Shown piece by piece: positions 36,811 through 46,863 of a stretch of 64,000 nt of DNA. The first letter of the stretch is position 1. Every line of letters begins with the position of its first letter. Origin of the DNA: Corynebacterium simulans (lineage in GTDB: Bacteria; Actinomycetota; Actinomycetes; Mycobacteriales; Mycobacteriaceae); the NCBI RefSeq assembly GCF_001586215.1, contig NZ_CP014634.1:2542001-2606000 (forward strand). The letters are read 5' to 3'. The notes beneath the pieces were generated by a model that was not told the origin of the DNA, ran no database searches, and saw nothing but the letters and a program-made list of their open reading frames with translations. The translations under genes were made by a program, and so were the position numbers.

Positions 36811-37845
36811 CTAGTTCTCGCCTTCCTGATTATCTTCATCATCTTCTGCAGCGCGATCGGCGGCATCTTCGCGGTCATCGATCTCGCTGTCCAGAACCTC
36901 GTGGCGCTGCTCGGAATCACCGTCCAGGTTCGCTAGGAAAGCCTGGAACTCCGCACTGATTTCCTCGCCGGAGGGCACGGATTCCTCACCCGGCAGCAAA
37001 GCATTCGGGTGCTCCTTGCGGTAGCGCTCGTGGTAGTGGTCATACTGCTGCTCGAGCTGCTGGACCACGGAGGAAACCTCCTCGGAATCCATGACCTGTT
37101 CCTCGAGCTGCTGGTTCACGCGCGTGATGTCTTCTTCTAAGCTGCGCAGAGGCAGGTTGAGGCCTGCGGCATTCGACACCGAGTTCAGCAGGGAGAAAGT
37201 ACCCTGCGGATACGGTGAGGAAGCCAGGTAATGCGGGACCGAAACGGTAAAACCAGCGACGTTGCGGCCCTTTTTATCCAGTGCTTTTTCCAGGAAGAGG
37301 GCAGCCGAGCCTGGAACCATCATGGTCTGCTCAATCTTCATCATGCGGCCTACCAACTCAGGGGAGTTGCCGTGCGCGGTAATCACCGTGGGGCGCGTAT
37401 GCGGAACCGGCATCGGGGCGGCGTAGAGAAGGATCGTGTCGTGTACATCGAACTTCTCTGCAATGCCCACGACGGCTTCGGTGAAAGCCTCCCAGCGCAG
37501 GTCCGGCTCAGGGCCGGAAAGCAGCAGGAAAGACTTGCCGGAGTTATCGCGCAGCACCTTGATTCCGAGCTCAATGTTTTCGATTTCTACGGTGCGGTCA
37601 TGGTCAATGGTGACCATGGGGCGGCGCGAGCGGTAGTCCATGAGCTCGTCGCTATTGAAGGAGGCGAGCTGGCGGCTTTCCAGCGCGGCCTTCAAGTGAT
37701 CGGCAGAGGCCTCCACCGCCTGGCCGGCATCGGCATAGCCGTGCATAGCCACGATCATCGTGGGGCCTTTATCCTCACTGGAAGAATCCTTCACCACTGG
37801 GGCTGGGTATTCCAATTCGTAGATGCGCCTTTGATCATCATGCAT
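36811..37845 (-). CDS. PAC2 family protein
   Basis: 344 residues. The N-terminal 250 residues show the PAC2 (proteasome assembly chaperone 2-like) fold pattern: MIVAMHGYADAGQAVEASADHL, FLLLSGPEPDLRWEAF and LLYAAPMPVPHTRPT. The C-terminal 70 residues are acidic and coiled (ESVPSGEEISAEFQAFL). Corynebacteria lack a proteasome, so the actinobacterial role is unclear. AAGGAGG precedes the ATG at good spacing. It is monocistronic beside the helicase. Confidence 0.85.
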   Translation of the reverse strand: MHDDQRRIYELEYPAPVVKDSSSEDKGPTMIVAMHGYADAGQAVEASADHLKAALESRQLASFNSDELMDYRSRRPMVTIDHDRTVEIENIELGIKVLRDNSGKSFLLLSGPEPDLRWEAFTEAVVGIAEKFDVHDTILLYAAPMPVPHTRPTVITAHGNSPELVGRMMKIEQTMMVPGSAALFLEKALDKKGRNVAGFTVSVPHYLASSPYPQGTFSLLNSVSNAAGLNLPLRSLEEDITRVNQQLEEQVMDSEEVSSVVQQLEQQYDHYHERYRKEHPNALLPGEESVPSGEEISAEFQAFLANLDGDSEQRHEVLDSEIDDREDAADRAAEDDEDNQEGEN

Positions 37846-37946
37846 GCGTGCGATACCTCCTTAACCTGTGCTCCGACAATACAGCTTCGGAAGACACTTA
37901 CCGCTTTCAACACCGAGCCTTAAACAAGTATTCCTGAATTTCGCCC

Positions 37947-37960
37947 TTTAGGATCCTAAA
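37947..37960. promoter_or_regulatory. Perfect 14-base palindrome in a divergent region
   Basis: TTTAGGATCCTAAA lies between the divergent PAC2 and DUF4192 genes, in a 219-base gap with no other clear feature. A regulator site is possible, but no known family matches confidently. Confidence 0.35.
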
Positions 37961-38064
37961 AGCCCCGGATGGCAGGTGGCGTCGCGATGAGTTATCCACA
38001 GATTCGGCCGTTTTGGAAAACTGACCCTAGTGTGTGGCCCGCGCGCTCGCGCATAGTGAGTGCT

Positions 38065-39168
38065 ATGAGCAAGCAAGACACACATCAGCACAGCTATCCA
38101 CCGATCAACACCCCGGGACACCTTTTGGCCAACCTGCCAGGAGTGCTCGGGTTCTATCCCACCGATTCCGTAGTCTTTCTAACCTTCGAGCCTTCACCAC
38201 ACGGCATAGCGTTGGGCCCCGTCGCACGCGTGGACTTCGCAGACGCCAAGGCGGCGACGGAGGAAGTCTGGCAGACAATTACCACCGACCGCACCGAGGG
38301 CGTCTTCGCCTTCTTTATCACCCAGCGCCCACCCAGCGAAGTCGACACATTGGCCGAGTGGATGTACGGCTTGCACAAGCACAACGACGGCATGGACATC
38401 GACGCCGCCTGGCATACCCCGGAGATCATCACCGGCGGCAGCTATGAAATTCTCTTCGGCGCCGTCAACCACGAGGGCAAGGGGCCGATGAAGAATTGGC
38501 AGGAAGGAAAGATTCCACCGCTGACTTCTGCGCCCACCATGCACCACTGCGTGGATAAGGACTTTATCCCGGAGCTAACGCGTGAGGAGCTCTATGCCAA
38601 GCTCGCGCCGGGCAATAACCAGGTAGGAACGGTGTTGGGCCGCGAGATTGCAGAGCGCGCACGGGCTGCGGCACAGCAATTCCGTGAAGAGATCGAGCTC
38701 TACGAGGATGACCCAGAGTTAGCGCTTGAGGAGTTCCTGGATGATGCGTGGTGGCAGCTGCGCGCGGTGCAGGATTTACACGCCACGCTTGGCGACGTCG
38801 AGGCTCTCGAGACCGCCGCCACCTGGCTGGCCACCACGTGGTCGCGCGACCTGGTCATCGAGAAGCTCTGCGAGCGGCCAGACAAAGCGGCCATCCTGAT
38901 GCTAGCCACGGCGAAGACCTTCGAGGGAGTCATCCGCTATAACGCGCTGGTGCTTTATGCCATCGCGCAGCTGCAGATGGAGCGCTACCAGCTGGCAGGG
39001 CCAGCGCTGAATATCCTGCTGGAGGAAGCCCCAGAGCATACCTTCGGCAATCTGGTCCACCAGCTCTACCGCAAGGGACTAGCAAGCCAGCTGACCGAAG
39101 CCCTGCGCCATTCCTCTGGGGTTGCGCGTTCCATGGCGCTGCAAGCCCGGGACGGCAAAGTGGCTTAG
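38065..39168 (+). CDS. DUF4192 family protein
   Basis: 367 residues from the ATG at 38065 ([20 protein letters not shown]). The first domain contains the DUF4192 signature [25 protein letters not shown]. The second, helical half has tetratricopeptide-like segments ([22 protein letters not shown] near the C-terminus). The function of DUF4192 is unknown. A longer frame from 37969 covers the upstream region and is not supported. Convergent with galE by four bases. Confidence 0.85.
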   Translation: MSKQDTHQHSYPPINTPGHLLANLPGVLGFYPTDSVVFLTFEPSPHGIALGPVARVDFADAKAATEEVWQTITTDRTEGVFAFFITQRPPSEVDTLAEWMYGLHKHNDGMDIDAAWHTPEIITGGSYEILFGAVNHEGKGPMKNWQEGKIPPLTSAPTMHHCVDKDFIPELTREELYAKLAPGNNQVGTVLGREIAERARAAAQQFREEIELYEDDPELALEEFLDDAWWQLRAVQDLHATLGDVEALETAATWLATTWSRDLVIEKLCERPDKAAILMLATAKTFEGVIRYNALVLYAIAQLQMERYQLAGPALNILLEEAPEHTFGNLVHQLYRKGLASQLTEALRHSSGVARSMALQARDGKVA

Positions 39169-40148
39169 CGCTTGGCGGAATGAGCCTTATCGCCGAGCTG
39201 CTTGGTGAAGTTCCAAGCATCGGTGACGATGGTGCGCAGATCCGTGCGGGTGGGGTTCCATCCCAGTTCGGCCTTGATCTTCTCGGAGGAAGCAACCAGG
39301 GTGGCTGGGTCGCCGGCGCGCCGGGGAGCAATCTCTGCCGGGATTTCGTGGCCGGTGACCTCGCGGCACATCTCGATGACCTGCTTGACGGAGTAGCCAT
39401 CGCCGGAGCCCAAGTTGTAGATGCGGTGGGTGCCCGGCTCGTTGCTCTGAAGCGCGAGCAGGTGTGCCTCGGCGAGGTCGCGGATGTGGATGTAATCGCG
39501 CACGGCGGTGCCATCGGTGGTGGGGTAATCATCACCGAACATGAAGATCTTGTCGCGGTGGCCTAAAGCTACTTGTAGCACCAGCGGAATCAGGTGGGTC
39601 TCCACCTCGCGGTTTTCGCCGATGAGGCCGTAAGCGCCCGCGACGTTGAAGTAGCGCAACGAAGTGGCGCCTAGGCCATAAGCCTTGGCAAAGGAGGTGA
39701 TGATGTAGTCGATGGACAGCTTGGACGCGCCATAAGGGTTGGTGGGTTGGGTCGGCATGTCCTCGGTGATAGGCACCTGCTGCGGCTCGCCGTAGGTGGC
39801 GGCGGTAGAGGAGAAGACCAGGTTGTTGACACCGTGAGCGCGCATGGCGTTGAGCAGCTTCAGGGAGGTGACAACGTTGTGCTCCCAGTAGTCGGCAGGG
39901 ATTTCCACCGACTCGCCAACTAGCGAGCGGGCAGCGAAGTGGACAACTCCGTCGAAGCCGCCCTCGGAGAGCACCTCATCGGCAACGTCGGCGACATCGC
40001 CTTCTACCAGGCGCGCGTTTGCCGGAACTGCCGCGCGGTTGCCGGTTGTGAAGTTATCGATGATGGTGACTTCGTGGCCTGCTTCCAGCAGTACCGCCGC
40101 GCAGACGGAACCGACGTAGCCTGCGCCGCCAGTGACTAGGAGTTTCAT
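39165..40148 (-). CDS. galE: UDP-glucose 4-epimerase
   Basis: 327-residue extended SDR. NAD-binding [11 protein letters not shown] (residues 5-15) and catalytic Y139-x3-K143 (NPYGASK) are present, with SSTAATYG around Ser114. It interconverts UDP-glucose and UDP-galactose, the source of galactan in the corynebacterial wall. The ATG abuts the dtxR stop (TAGATG), a pairing conserved in corynebacteria. Confidence 0.95.
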   Translation of the reverse strand: MKLLVTGGAGYVGSVCAAVLLEAGHEVTIIDNFTTGNRAAVPANARLVEGDVADVADEVLSEGGFDGVVHFAARSLVGESVEIPADYWEHNVVTSLKLLNAMRAHGVNNLVFSSTAATYGEPQQVPITEDMPTQPTNPYGASKLSIDYIITSFAKAYGLGATSLRYFNVAGAYGLIGENREVETHLIPLVLQVALGHRDKIFMFGDDYPTTDGTAVRDYIHIRDLAEAHLLALQSNEPGTHRIYNLGSGDGYSVKQVIEMCREVTGHEIPAEIAPRRAGDPATLVASSEKIKAELGWNPTRTDLRTIVTDAWNFTKQLGDKAHSAKR

Positions 40149-40829
40149 CTACTTCACCTCAATGCGGATAGCGTGTGCCAGATCGTCGAGCAGCTCAATC
40201 TTGGCGCCTGATTCGGTGGTAAGGGTCACCGCACCGTTGGCGTTGACCACGGTGACGGGCGCGCCCACGACGACACCGGCTGCGTTGATATCGCGGAACG
40301 TGGCGGAATCTACCTGCAGGATCTCGTTAATCTGCGTGATCGTAGCTTTGGTCTCTACACCGTTGGGAAGGTCGATGGCGCGGGTGCCGCTCGGTGTCTC
40401 GCCAACCTCGATGCCTAATTGATCCAACGCCGGGATGGGGTTGCCGAAGGGGGAGCGGGTGGCGTCGGAAAGCACGGCGACAACGCGCTTTTCTACTTCC
40501 TCGCTCATGACGTGCTCCCAGCGGCAGGCTTCGTCGTGGACCTTGTGGATGTCGAGCCCCAGGACGTCGGTAAGCAAAAGCTCCGCGAGGCGGTGCTTGC
40601 GCATCACGGCCGTGGCGAGCTCGCGGCCCTGGGCGGTGAGGTCGAGGCTGCGGTCGGTGCGCACGTGCAGCAGGCCATCGCGTTCCATGCGTGCAACGGT
40701 CTGAGATACCGTGGGCCCTGACTGCTCAAGGCGCTCGGCGATACGCGCGCGCAGGGGCGTGATGCCTTCTTCCTCAAGCTCGTAGATGGTACGCAGGTAC
40801 ATTTCAGTGGTATCAACTAGGTCCCTCAC
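40149..40829 (-). CDS. dtxR: Iron-dependent repressor DtxR
   Basis: 226 residues from the GTG at 40829 ([21 protein letters not shown]). Metal site 1 residues H79, E83 and H98 and site 2 residues M10, C102, E105 and H106 match C. diphtheriae numbering exactly. The DNA-binding helix is [15 protein letters not shown]. The SH3-like C-terminal domain is present. It represses iron uptake genes when Fe2+ is abundant. AGAAAGG lies before the GTG; a longer frame to 40949 is not homologous. Confidence 0.98.
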   Translation of the reverse strand: MRDLVDTTEMYLRTIYELEEEGITPLRARIAERLEQSGPTVSQTVARMERDGLLHVRTDRSLDLTAQGRELATAVMRKHRLAELLLTDVLGLDIHKVHDEACRWEHVMSEEVEKRVVAVLSDATRSPFGNPIPALDQLGIEVGETPSGTRAIDLPNGVETKATITQINEILQVDSATFRDINAAGVVVGAPVTVVNANGAVTLTTESGAKIELLDDLAHAIRIEVK

Positions 40830-41037
40830 GTGGGCATACCTTTCTGCACGATGGTGAAAGGCGCCGTGAGCAAAAAGGCCGGAACGCACCTTTCGGTGCG
40901 GGCGACATGGCTCGCAGCGTCTTCGAACAATAACTAAACAATACCGCACTTTGCCGAGCCTGCTTCCGAAAGGGATAAACGCATCTCTTGCTTTCGGCGC
41001 GGTGTAACTTCACATATTCTACCTATAAAAGGTTGAA

Positions 41038-41082
41038 ACCCTGTCAGCTACTTCCTATTAAAGGGGAAGAGGCTGACAGGGT
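41038..41082. terminator. Long hairpin between dtxR promoter and sigB end
   Basis: ACCCTGTCAGC / GCTGACAGGGT is a perfect 11-base stem with an inner CTTCC / GGAAG pairing, 30 bases after the sigB stop. It lacks a clean T run, so it could be a terminator or an RNA-stabilising 3' structure for sigB. Confidence 0.6.
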
Positions 41083-41112
41083 GAAGAGAATTTCTCAGGA
41101 GAGGGCTAAAGA

Positions 41113-42126
41113 TTAGAGCGCGTACTCACGCAGGCGGTCTGCACGGTTGCCGTCACGCAGCTTGGCCATGACCTCGCGCTCAATCTGGCGCACACGTTCA
41201 CGGGAAAGGCCAAACCTGCGGCCAATCTGATCCAGGGTGCGCGGGACACCGTCGTCCAAGCCGTAGCGCAGGCGGATGACGTCCTGCTCGCGCTCCTCAA
41301 GGGTGTCGATGACGCCACGGATATCGGAGTGACGCATGGCCGCCACAACGGCGGATTCGGCGTCGGTAGCTTCGGCGTCCTCGATGAAGTCACCCAGTGG
41401 TGCTTCCTCATCGGTGCCCACGGGCATGTCGAGGGAGACAGGATCGCGCGACTGACGCAGCAGCATCTCGATCTTGGATTCCTCGATGCCGGACTCTTCA
41501 GCCAGCTCCTCATTGGTGGCCTCGCGGCCCAGGGACTGGTACATCTCACGCTTGATGCGGGAGAGTTTGTTGACCTGCTCTACCAGGTGGACTGGCAGAC
41601 GGATGGTGCGGGACTGGTCAGCCATGCCGCGGGTAATGGCCTGACGGATCCACCAGGTGGCGTAGGTGGAGAACTTAAAGCCCTTTGCGTAATCAAACTT
41701 CTCCATGGCGCGGATAAGGCCCAGGTTGCCTTCCTGGATGAGATCCAGAAGTGGCATGCCGCGGCCGGTGTAGCGTTTCGCAAGCGAAACGACGAGTCGG
41801 AGGTTTGCCTCCAGCAGGTGGGAGCGTGCCTTCTTGCCTTCCCGGACCAGAATTTTGAGATCACGCTTTTCGGCGCGGGTGACCTTTTCTGCATTCGCCA
41901 GCTTGTACTCGGCGTAGAGACCAACCTCGATGCGCTGGGCGAGTTCTACCTCATCTTCAGCGCTAAGCAGTGCGGTTTTGCCGATGCCGTTGAGATAAAC
42001 ACGGACCAAGTCGGCGGAAGGGTTGTCATTGGTCTGGTTGCGGCGTGAGCCGCGGTCTACCTCCTGCTCCTCTTCATTTGAATTGTTTCCAAGGTCAGCG
42101 GCCTTGGTGTGGGACTTTTCAGCCAT
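41113..42126 (-). CDS. sigB: RNA polymerase sigma factor SigB (group 2)
   Basis: 337 residues. Region 1.2 is [17 protein letters not shown], region 2 [21 protein letters not shown]...[15 protein letters not shown], and region 4 [20 protein letters not shown]. Only a short, non-conserved N-terminus precedes region 1.2, unlike SigA. Adjacent to dtxR as in C. glutamicum. It directs stationary-phase and stress transcription. AGGAGG precedes the ATG. Confidence 0.95.
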   Translation of the reverse strand: MAEKSHTKAADLGNNSNEEEQEVDRGSRRNQTNDNPSADLVRVYLNGIGKTALLSAEDEVELAQRIEVGLYAEYKLANAEKVTRAEKRDLKILVREGKKARSHLLEANLRLVVSLAKRYTGRGMPLLDLIQEGNLGLIRAMEKFDYAKGFKFSTYATWWIRQAITRGMADQSRTIRLPVHLVEQVNKLSRIKREMYQSLGREATNEELAEESGIEESKIEMLLRQSRDPVSLDMPVGTDEEAPLGDFIEDAEATDAESAVVAAMRHSDIRGVIDTLEEREQDVIRLRYGLDDGVPRTLDQIGRRFGLSRERVRQIEREVMAKLRDGNRADRLREYAL

Positions 42127-42233
42127 CTCTAGCCTCCTGAGGTTGCGGCTTTGTACATGAGGTACAACGAAGCGCTTGTGCGTTTAGTTCCCCGGGATAG
42201 AAAATTACTCAAAAGTAGTGCACACATTAAGGA

Positions 42234-42261
42234 GGCCCTCCCCGCATACGGGGGAGGGCTC
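42234..42261. terminator. Hairpin after the YheO-like regulator gene
   Basis: GGCCCTCCCC / GGGGAGGGC stem around a GCATAC loop, between the regulator stop (42309) and the sigB promoter. It has no strong T run on the minus strand. Confidence 0.5.
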
Positions 42262-42308
42262 ACTCATGGCATGGGCAGTTTGGCCTTGTAGTTGGCCATT
42301 GGGGCCGG

Positions 42309-43070
42309 CTAGCTACGCACTTTGACCAAGTATCGGTAGATGGTCGGCTCGGAGACTCGAAGGCGCTCTGCCGCGGCGGCGATTCCGCCCTTCAAGAGGA
42401 AGAAGCCGCTATCTTCGAGGGCGCGAACGACCTCGATGCGCTCGTCGCGCTGCATGCGTCGGACAGGCACGGACTGGGTAGAAATCGCGGAATCCAGCAT
42501 GGAGTCCAACAGGTTCTCTACGTTGTCACGCAGCGATTCGCTGACCGCCTCCTCTGGCTCTGGTTGCGGGGCCAGAGCAGTCACAGCAGCCTGGGCTGCG
42601 CTTGCTCCCGGGTAGCCGCCGAAGGCTTGGGCCTTATCCGGTGCTTCCTCGGTGTTGCCGATGAGGAAGCTGGCGGCGTTGCGGATTGCTACGAGATCCG
42701 AGATGTCGACGTTGATGCACAGCATGCCGCGCATATGGCCGGTCTCGTCACGCAGGAAGTAGCTAGAGGAGTGGCAAATCTTGCCCTCCGTGTTGACGGC
42801 CCGGTAGCCGGTCATCATGGGGACGGCGGAGGCGTCGCCTTGTTTCATAAACCACAGGGCGAAATCAGTTACAGGCCCGCCAATCTGGCGGCCGGAGATG
42901 TGGCCGTTCGCAATGGCGATGATTGACTGATCTGGGACATCGAGATCGTGCAGAACGATCTCAGTGTTTGGGCCCAAGGCCTGGCCTAGAAATTCGACGA
43001 GTGGTACGTACTGCCCGAGGAAATCTTGGTCTATGCCATGACTGTTGAGTTCATTCATCAGCTGAAGCAT
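42309..43070 (-). CDS. YheO-like PAS/helix-turn-helix regulator
   Basis: 253 residues. The N-terminal PAS-like YheO domain reads FLGQALGPNTEIVLHDLDVPDQSI and MRGMLCINVDISDL. The C-terminal HTH is KGGIAAAAERLRVSEPTIYRYLVKVR. The family is related to the D-amino-acid regulator DauR. Located after the sdaA gene on the same strand, so control of serine use is a fair but unproven guess. The start is uncertain: ATG at 43070 or 43058. Confidence 0.85.
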   Translation of the reverse strand: MLQLMNELNSHGIDQDFLGQYVPLVEFLGQALGPNTEIVLHDLDVPDQSIIAIANGHISGRQIGGPVTDFALWFMKQGDASAVPMMTGYRAVNTEGKICHSSSYFLRDETGHMRGMLCINVDISDLVAIRNAASFLIGNTEEAPDKAQAFGGYPGASAAQAAVTALAPQPEPEEAVSESLRDNVENLLDSMLDSAISTQSVPVRRMQRDERIEVVRALEDSGFFLLKGGIAAAAERLRVSEPTIYRYLVKVRS

Positions 43071-43120
43071 GTCCTTTAAGTTCCTGACACTTTAAGAAAG
43101 TTGGATAGATATTAACACGA

Positions 43121-43166
43121 CAAAAAGCGGGTAAACACGAGCGGCCAAGCGCTGTGTTCACCCGCT
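43121..43166 (-). terminator. Terminator after sdaA
   Basis: On the minus strand, AGCGGGTGAACAC / GTGTTTACCCGCT forms a strong stem with a TTTTT tail, just after the sdaA stop. It separates sdaA from the YheO-like regulator. Confidence 0.85.
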
Positions 43167-43188
43167 CAAGGTGTGCCTTACGGCAGTA

Positions 43189-44562
43189 TTAGCCGCAGAC
43201 TGGGATAGGTGGGTGGATAGCCAGTGCAAGGCCACCCTGGGAGGTCTCGCGGTACTTGGCGTTCATATCCTTACCCGTCTTGTACATCGTCCAGATGACG
43301 TCATCGAGGCTGACGCATGGCTTGGACTCGCGCTCAAGGGCCATGCGGGCGCTGGTGATGGAGTCAACTGCAGCGACTGCGTTGCGCTCGATGCACGGAA
43401 TCTGTACCTGGCCCAGGACCGGGTCACAGGTCAAGCCGAGCTTGTGCTCCATAGCGATTTCGGCTGCGATGCAGACCTGCTCTGGGGTAGCGCCCATGAG
43501 CTGAGCCAGACCGCCGGCGGCCATGGAACAGGCGACGCCGACCTCGCCCTGGCAACCAACCTCTGCACCCGAGATGGATGCATTCATCTTGTACAGCGAA
43601 GCAATCTGGTTGCAGGCGAAGATGTAGTCGGAGAACATCTCCTCGGTGACTGGCTCAACGAACTTGTCGTAGTAGGCGATGACTGCTGGGACGATGCCGC
43701 AAGCGCCGTTGGTAGGAGCGGTGACCACGCGGCCACACGAAGCGTTTTCCTCGGAGATGGAAAGCGCGAACATGTTGACCCAGTCGAGGATGTTGAGGCC
43801 ATCGTGCGGCTCATCCGTTTCCAGCAGGCGCTTGAGCGCAGCAGCACGGCGTGGGACGAGGAGCTGGCCCGGCAGAGGGCCGTCAGTTGATGAGCCACGC
43901 TCGATGCCGGTGTACATGACATCGCGGACCTTGCGCATGTGCTCCTTGACCTCTTCTTCGGTGGCGTGTGCCAGCTCGTTGGCCATGCCCAGCTCTGGAA
44001 GAGTCAAGTTGTGCTGCTCGCAGAGGGCGAGCATTTCCTGTGCGCTTGCGTAGGCGTAAGGAACCTTGACGTTGTCCTCGCCGCGCTTTGCAAAATCTTC
44101 CTGGGAGACAATGAAACCGCCGCCGATGGAGTAGTAGGTCTTGTGGAGCAACTCTTCATCACCGTTGAAGGCGATGAGGCACATGCCGTTCTCGTGCATC
44201 GGCAGGTACTCGTTGTGGAAGTAGAAGCCGCCTTCCTTCGGGAAATCGACCTCGCGGGTACCACCGAGCATGAGCTTTTCGGAGGTGCGAACGTTCTTCA
44301 CGAATTCGTTGATGCCGTCGATGTCTACGGTCTCTGGCACCTCGCCGGCCAGGCCCAGGAGGATGGCCTTATCGGTGGAGTGACCGATGCCGGTAAGCGA
44401 GAGGGAACCGTACACGTTGGCTTGAATGCGGGTGACGTGGTCGAAGATGTCCTTTTCTTTCAGCTCATCTACGAACGCCTTACCAGCCTTCATTGGGCCA
44501 AGCGTGTGTGAGCTTGAGGGGCCGATACCGATCTTGAACATATCGAAAATGCTGATGAACAT
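43189..44562 (-). CDS. sdaA: L-serine dehydratase (iron-sulfur type)
   Basis: 457 residues, single-chain form with both alpha and beta domains. The start is the ATG at 44562 (MFISIFDMFKIGIGPSSSHT) with AAGGAAAAG upstream. [4Fe-4S] ligand cysteines occur in NGACGI, GCQGEVGVAC and PCIERNAVAAV. It deaminates L-serine to pyruvate and ammonia. A longer open frame to 44781 covers the neighbouring gene and is not real. It lies downstream of the serine transporter gene. Confidence 0.95.
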   Translation of the reverse strand: MFISIFDMFKIGIGPSSSHTLGPMKAGKAFVDELKEKDIFDHVTRIQANVYGSLSLTGIGHSTDKAILLGLAGEVPETVDIDGINEFVKNVRTSEKLMLGGTREVDFPKEGGFYFHNEYLPMHENGMCLIAFNGDEELLHKTYYSIGGGFIVSQEDFAKRGEDNVKVPYAYASAQEMLALCEQHNLTLPELGMANELAHATEEEVKEHMRKVRDVMYTGIERGSSTDGPLPGQLLVPRRAAALKRLLETDEPHDGLNILDWVNMFALSISEENASCGRVVTAPTNGACGIVPAVIAYYDKFVEPVTEEMFSDYIFACNQIASLYKMNASISGAEVGCQGEVGVACSMAAGGLAQLMGATPEQVCIAAEIAMEHKLGLTCDPVLGQVQIPCIERNAVAAVDSITSARMALERESKPCVSLDDVIWTMYKTGKDMNAKYRETSQGGLALAIHPPIPVCG

Positions 44563-44615
44563 TGCTTTTCCTTGAATCTTCCGAGGGGGAGAGGGGGTCC
44601 GGGGGTTTCTAGTGT

Positions 44616-46028
44616 TTAGAAAGCCTGGACGATGGTGTAGAGGATGGTGGCGACAGCTACCAGGCCCATAAAGAAGACGAAGTAGTTGGAAGCCTGGCCC
44701 TTGAAGCGCTGCAGTGCAGGAACCTTGTGGATTGCCCACATCGGGATGAGGAAGAGGATGAGTGCAATCGTCGGGCCACACAGGGTCTCAATCATGCCCA
44801 GGATGGATGGGTCTGCCCAAGCGGTCAGCCATGCGGTAACCAGCATGAAGATGAGGGTGATGGTGCCGAGCTTGCGAGCGGTTGCAGCGTCGTCCTTGTC
44901 GAGGTTCTTGTTGCCTTTGAGGATGAGGCCTTCGAAGCCCTCAGCAGCGCCGAGGTAGTGGCCGAGGAAGGACTTTGCAACAGCGATCATTGCGATAATC
45001 GGTGCAATCCACTGGATGATCGGGGTATCGAAGTGGTTAGCCAGGTAGGACAGGATGGTGATGTTCTGGGCTTTTGCTTCTGCCATGTCAGCTGGCGACA
45101 GTGACAGTGCGCAGGAGAAGACGAAGAACATAACGACGACGACCATGAGGATTTCTGCGCGCAGCAGGATGGTGCGTGCCTTGACCTCGCCGAACTTGCC
45201 GTAGGTCTCGCGGCGGTCAACTGCGAAGGAGGAAATCATCGGGGAGTGGTTGAAGGAGAAGACCATAACCGGAACCAGGAGCATCAGGGTGACGCCCAAG
45301 CTGTGGCCGGAAGCTTCACGGGCAACGTTCAGGTCGAAGGAATCGAACAGTGCGGTGTTCCACTTCGGGATGAGGTAGATGGACAGGAGGACCAGGACGG
45401 CGATGAATGGGTAGACCAGCCAGGACATGACGTGGACGATGACATCCTTGCCCATGCGGACGATGAGGATGAGGCCGCCGACGAGCAGCAGGGAGGTCAG
45501 CCAGCGGTCCGGCGGGGTGACGCCGAGCTGGTTCTCCAGGAAGGAGTTAACCGTGTTGGTGATGGTCACGGAGTAGACCAAGAGGATGGGGTAGACGGAC
45601 AGGAAGTACAGGATGTTCATGAACACGCCTGCCTTGATGCCGAAGTGCTCCTCGACGACGTCGGTCAGGTCACCGGATGGCTTGGAGCTGGAGAGAACCA
45701 GGCGAGCCAGGCCGCGGTGTGCCCAGTAGGTCATCGGCAGGGCAACAACCGTCATGATGATGAGCGGGATGATGCCGCCGATGCCGGCGTTGATTGGGAG
45801 GAACAGAACGCCTGCACCGATTGCGGTGCCGAAGAGGGAGAGCATCCAGGTTAGGTCGGAGTTGTTCCACTTCGGTGCGCCGGTGGTGCCGGCGAATGGG
45901 GATTCTGCAGGATCGAATCCTGCGGCTTGTTCAGCTTTGACTGCTTTTGAGGTCTTCATGTTCTCAGGCATGTTTGGCTCATTCTCCGGATGGTTAGCGG
46001 TGTCTTTCCGCAAGACTGAGTGAGACAT
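44616..46028 (-). CDS. sdaC: HAAAP-family serine/threonine transporter
   Basis: 470 residues, 11 predicted membrane segments after a cytoplasmic N-terminus of about 55 residues. GTAIGAGVLFLPI in the first segment is the amino-acid transporter signature of the SdaC/TdcC group. Proton-coupled serine uptake is the likely role, supported by the sdaA gene directly downstream, 53 bases away. AAGGAG precedes the ATG. Confidence 0.9.
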   Translation of the reverse strand: MSHSVLRKDTANHPENEPNMPENMKTSKAVKAEQAAGFDPAESPFAGTTGAPKWNNSDLTWMLSLFGTAIGAGVLFLPINAGIGGIIPLIIMTVVALPMTYWAHRGLARLVLSSSKPSGDLTDVVEEHFGIKAGVFMNILYFLSVYPILLVYSVTITNTVNSFLENQLGVTPPDRWLTSLLLVGGLILIVRMGKDVIVHVMSWLVYPFIAVLVLLSIYLIPKWNTALFDSFDLNVAREASGHSLGVTLMLLVPVMVFSFNHSPMISSFAVDRRETYGKFGEVKARTILLRAEILMVVVVMFFVFSCALSLSPADMAEAKAQNITILSYLANHFDTPIIQWIAPIIAMIAVAKSFLGHYLGAAEGFEGLILKGNKNLDKDDAATARKLGTITLIFMLVTAWLTAWADPSILGMIETLCGPTIALILFLIPMWAIHKVPALQRFKGQASNYFVFFMGLVAVATILYTIVQAF

Positions 46029-46407
46029 TTTTTGGTCTCCTTGATGTCTCTAGTTGGTTGACCGAAGCCTTAGAGCTTGGCGCAACTTTGCAAGTCTTGA
46101 GAATTTTCTCGCGGCTACAATTTTGCAACTGCAGTTGGACTTTTCAACTCTGTGTCCTGCAGCTTCAGCCCTTGTTGCTTCGCTGTGTCTTTATCATAAG
46201 CCTGTTTGGAGAAGATTTGATAATAAATTATCGCATTGCAAGTACGTTTTTTATCACTCCCTTAAAATTTGAGTTTTGCGCCAGATTGTGCTTTGTTCAA
46301 CACTCTAAATTAAACAATGAACTACGTCACAGACAAAAAGAAAAAGCGCAGGTAAAAGTACCTGCGCTCGGATGTATTAATCGCCCCTTGGGGTTAATTG
46401 ATCCCCT
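46029..46407. other. 379-base gene-free region upstream of sdaC with candidate operator and dtd terminator
   Basis: AT-rich, no coding sequence. The perfect inverted repeat GATAATAAATTATC (46219-46232) lies about 190 bases before the sdaC start and could be a regulator site. On the minus strand AGCGCAGGTA / TACCTGCGCT (46345-46368) with a run of Ts is a strong terminator for dtd. CAACTGCAGTTG near 46125 is another palindrome. Confidence 0.65.
46335..46368 (-). terminator. Terminator after dtd
   Basis: Ten-base stem AGCGCAGGTA / TACCTGCGCT, loop CTTT, followed by TTTTCTTTTTG on the minus strand. Confidence 0.88.
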
Positions 46408-46863
46408 TTAAGTTTCCACCAGAACGGTGAAAGGGCCTTGATTGACGGATGCAACTTCCATCATCGCGCCGAACTTTCCGGTCTCAACGTGGACGCCGCG
46501 TGCAAGAAGTCTTGCAATGATTTTCTCAATCACAGGCTCTGCTGCATCCCCGGGCGCGGCATCAGACCAAGAGGGGCGGCGTCCCTTAGCAGTCTTGCCA
46601 TAGAGCGTAAATTGGCTAACTACCAGCACGGGAGCGCCTGCTTCCTCGACGGATTTCTCGCCTTCGAGGATGCGTAGCTCGGCAATCTTGCGCGCCATCT
46701 TCTCTATCTTGGCTTCTAGCTCTGCAGTATTTACTGCAGTGTCTTCGCGTGATACTCCCACAAGTGCGAGGAGCCCGCCGGTTTCTGGGCAGTCGATAGC
46801 CCCTACGACCTCGCCATCTACGATCACTGAAGCGCTGGATACTCGGGTTAAAACTGCGCGCAT
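46408..46863 (-). CDS. dtd: D-aminoacyl-tRNA deacylase
   Basis: 151 residues with SQFTLYG and the NQGPFT motif (usual NxGPxT). It removes mischarged D-amino acids, notably D-Tyr, and glycine from tRNA. Its ATG overlaps the stop of the upstream methyltransferase gene (TAATG), so the two are coupled. Full length. Confidence 0.95.
   Translation of the reverse strand: MRAVLTRVSSASVIVDGEVVGAIDCPETGGLLALVGVSREDTAVNTAELEAKIEKMARKIAELRILEGEKSVEEAGAPVLVVSQFTLYGKTAKGRRPSWSDAAPGDAAEPVIEKIIARLLARGVHVETGKFGAMMEVASVNQGPFTVLVET

Noticed and set aside
40829-40949. Longer DtxR start at 40949
   Set aside because: The GTG at 40829 reproduces the C. diphtheriae numbering of all metal ligands; the extra 40 residues have no homology.
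44562-44781. N-terminal extension of sdaA to 44781
   Set aside because: It overlaps the sdaC gene end and reads as Pro/His-rich noise; MFISIFDMFKIGIGPSSS is the usual SdaA start.
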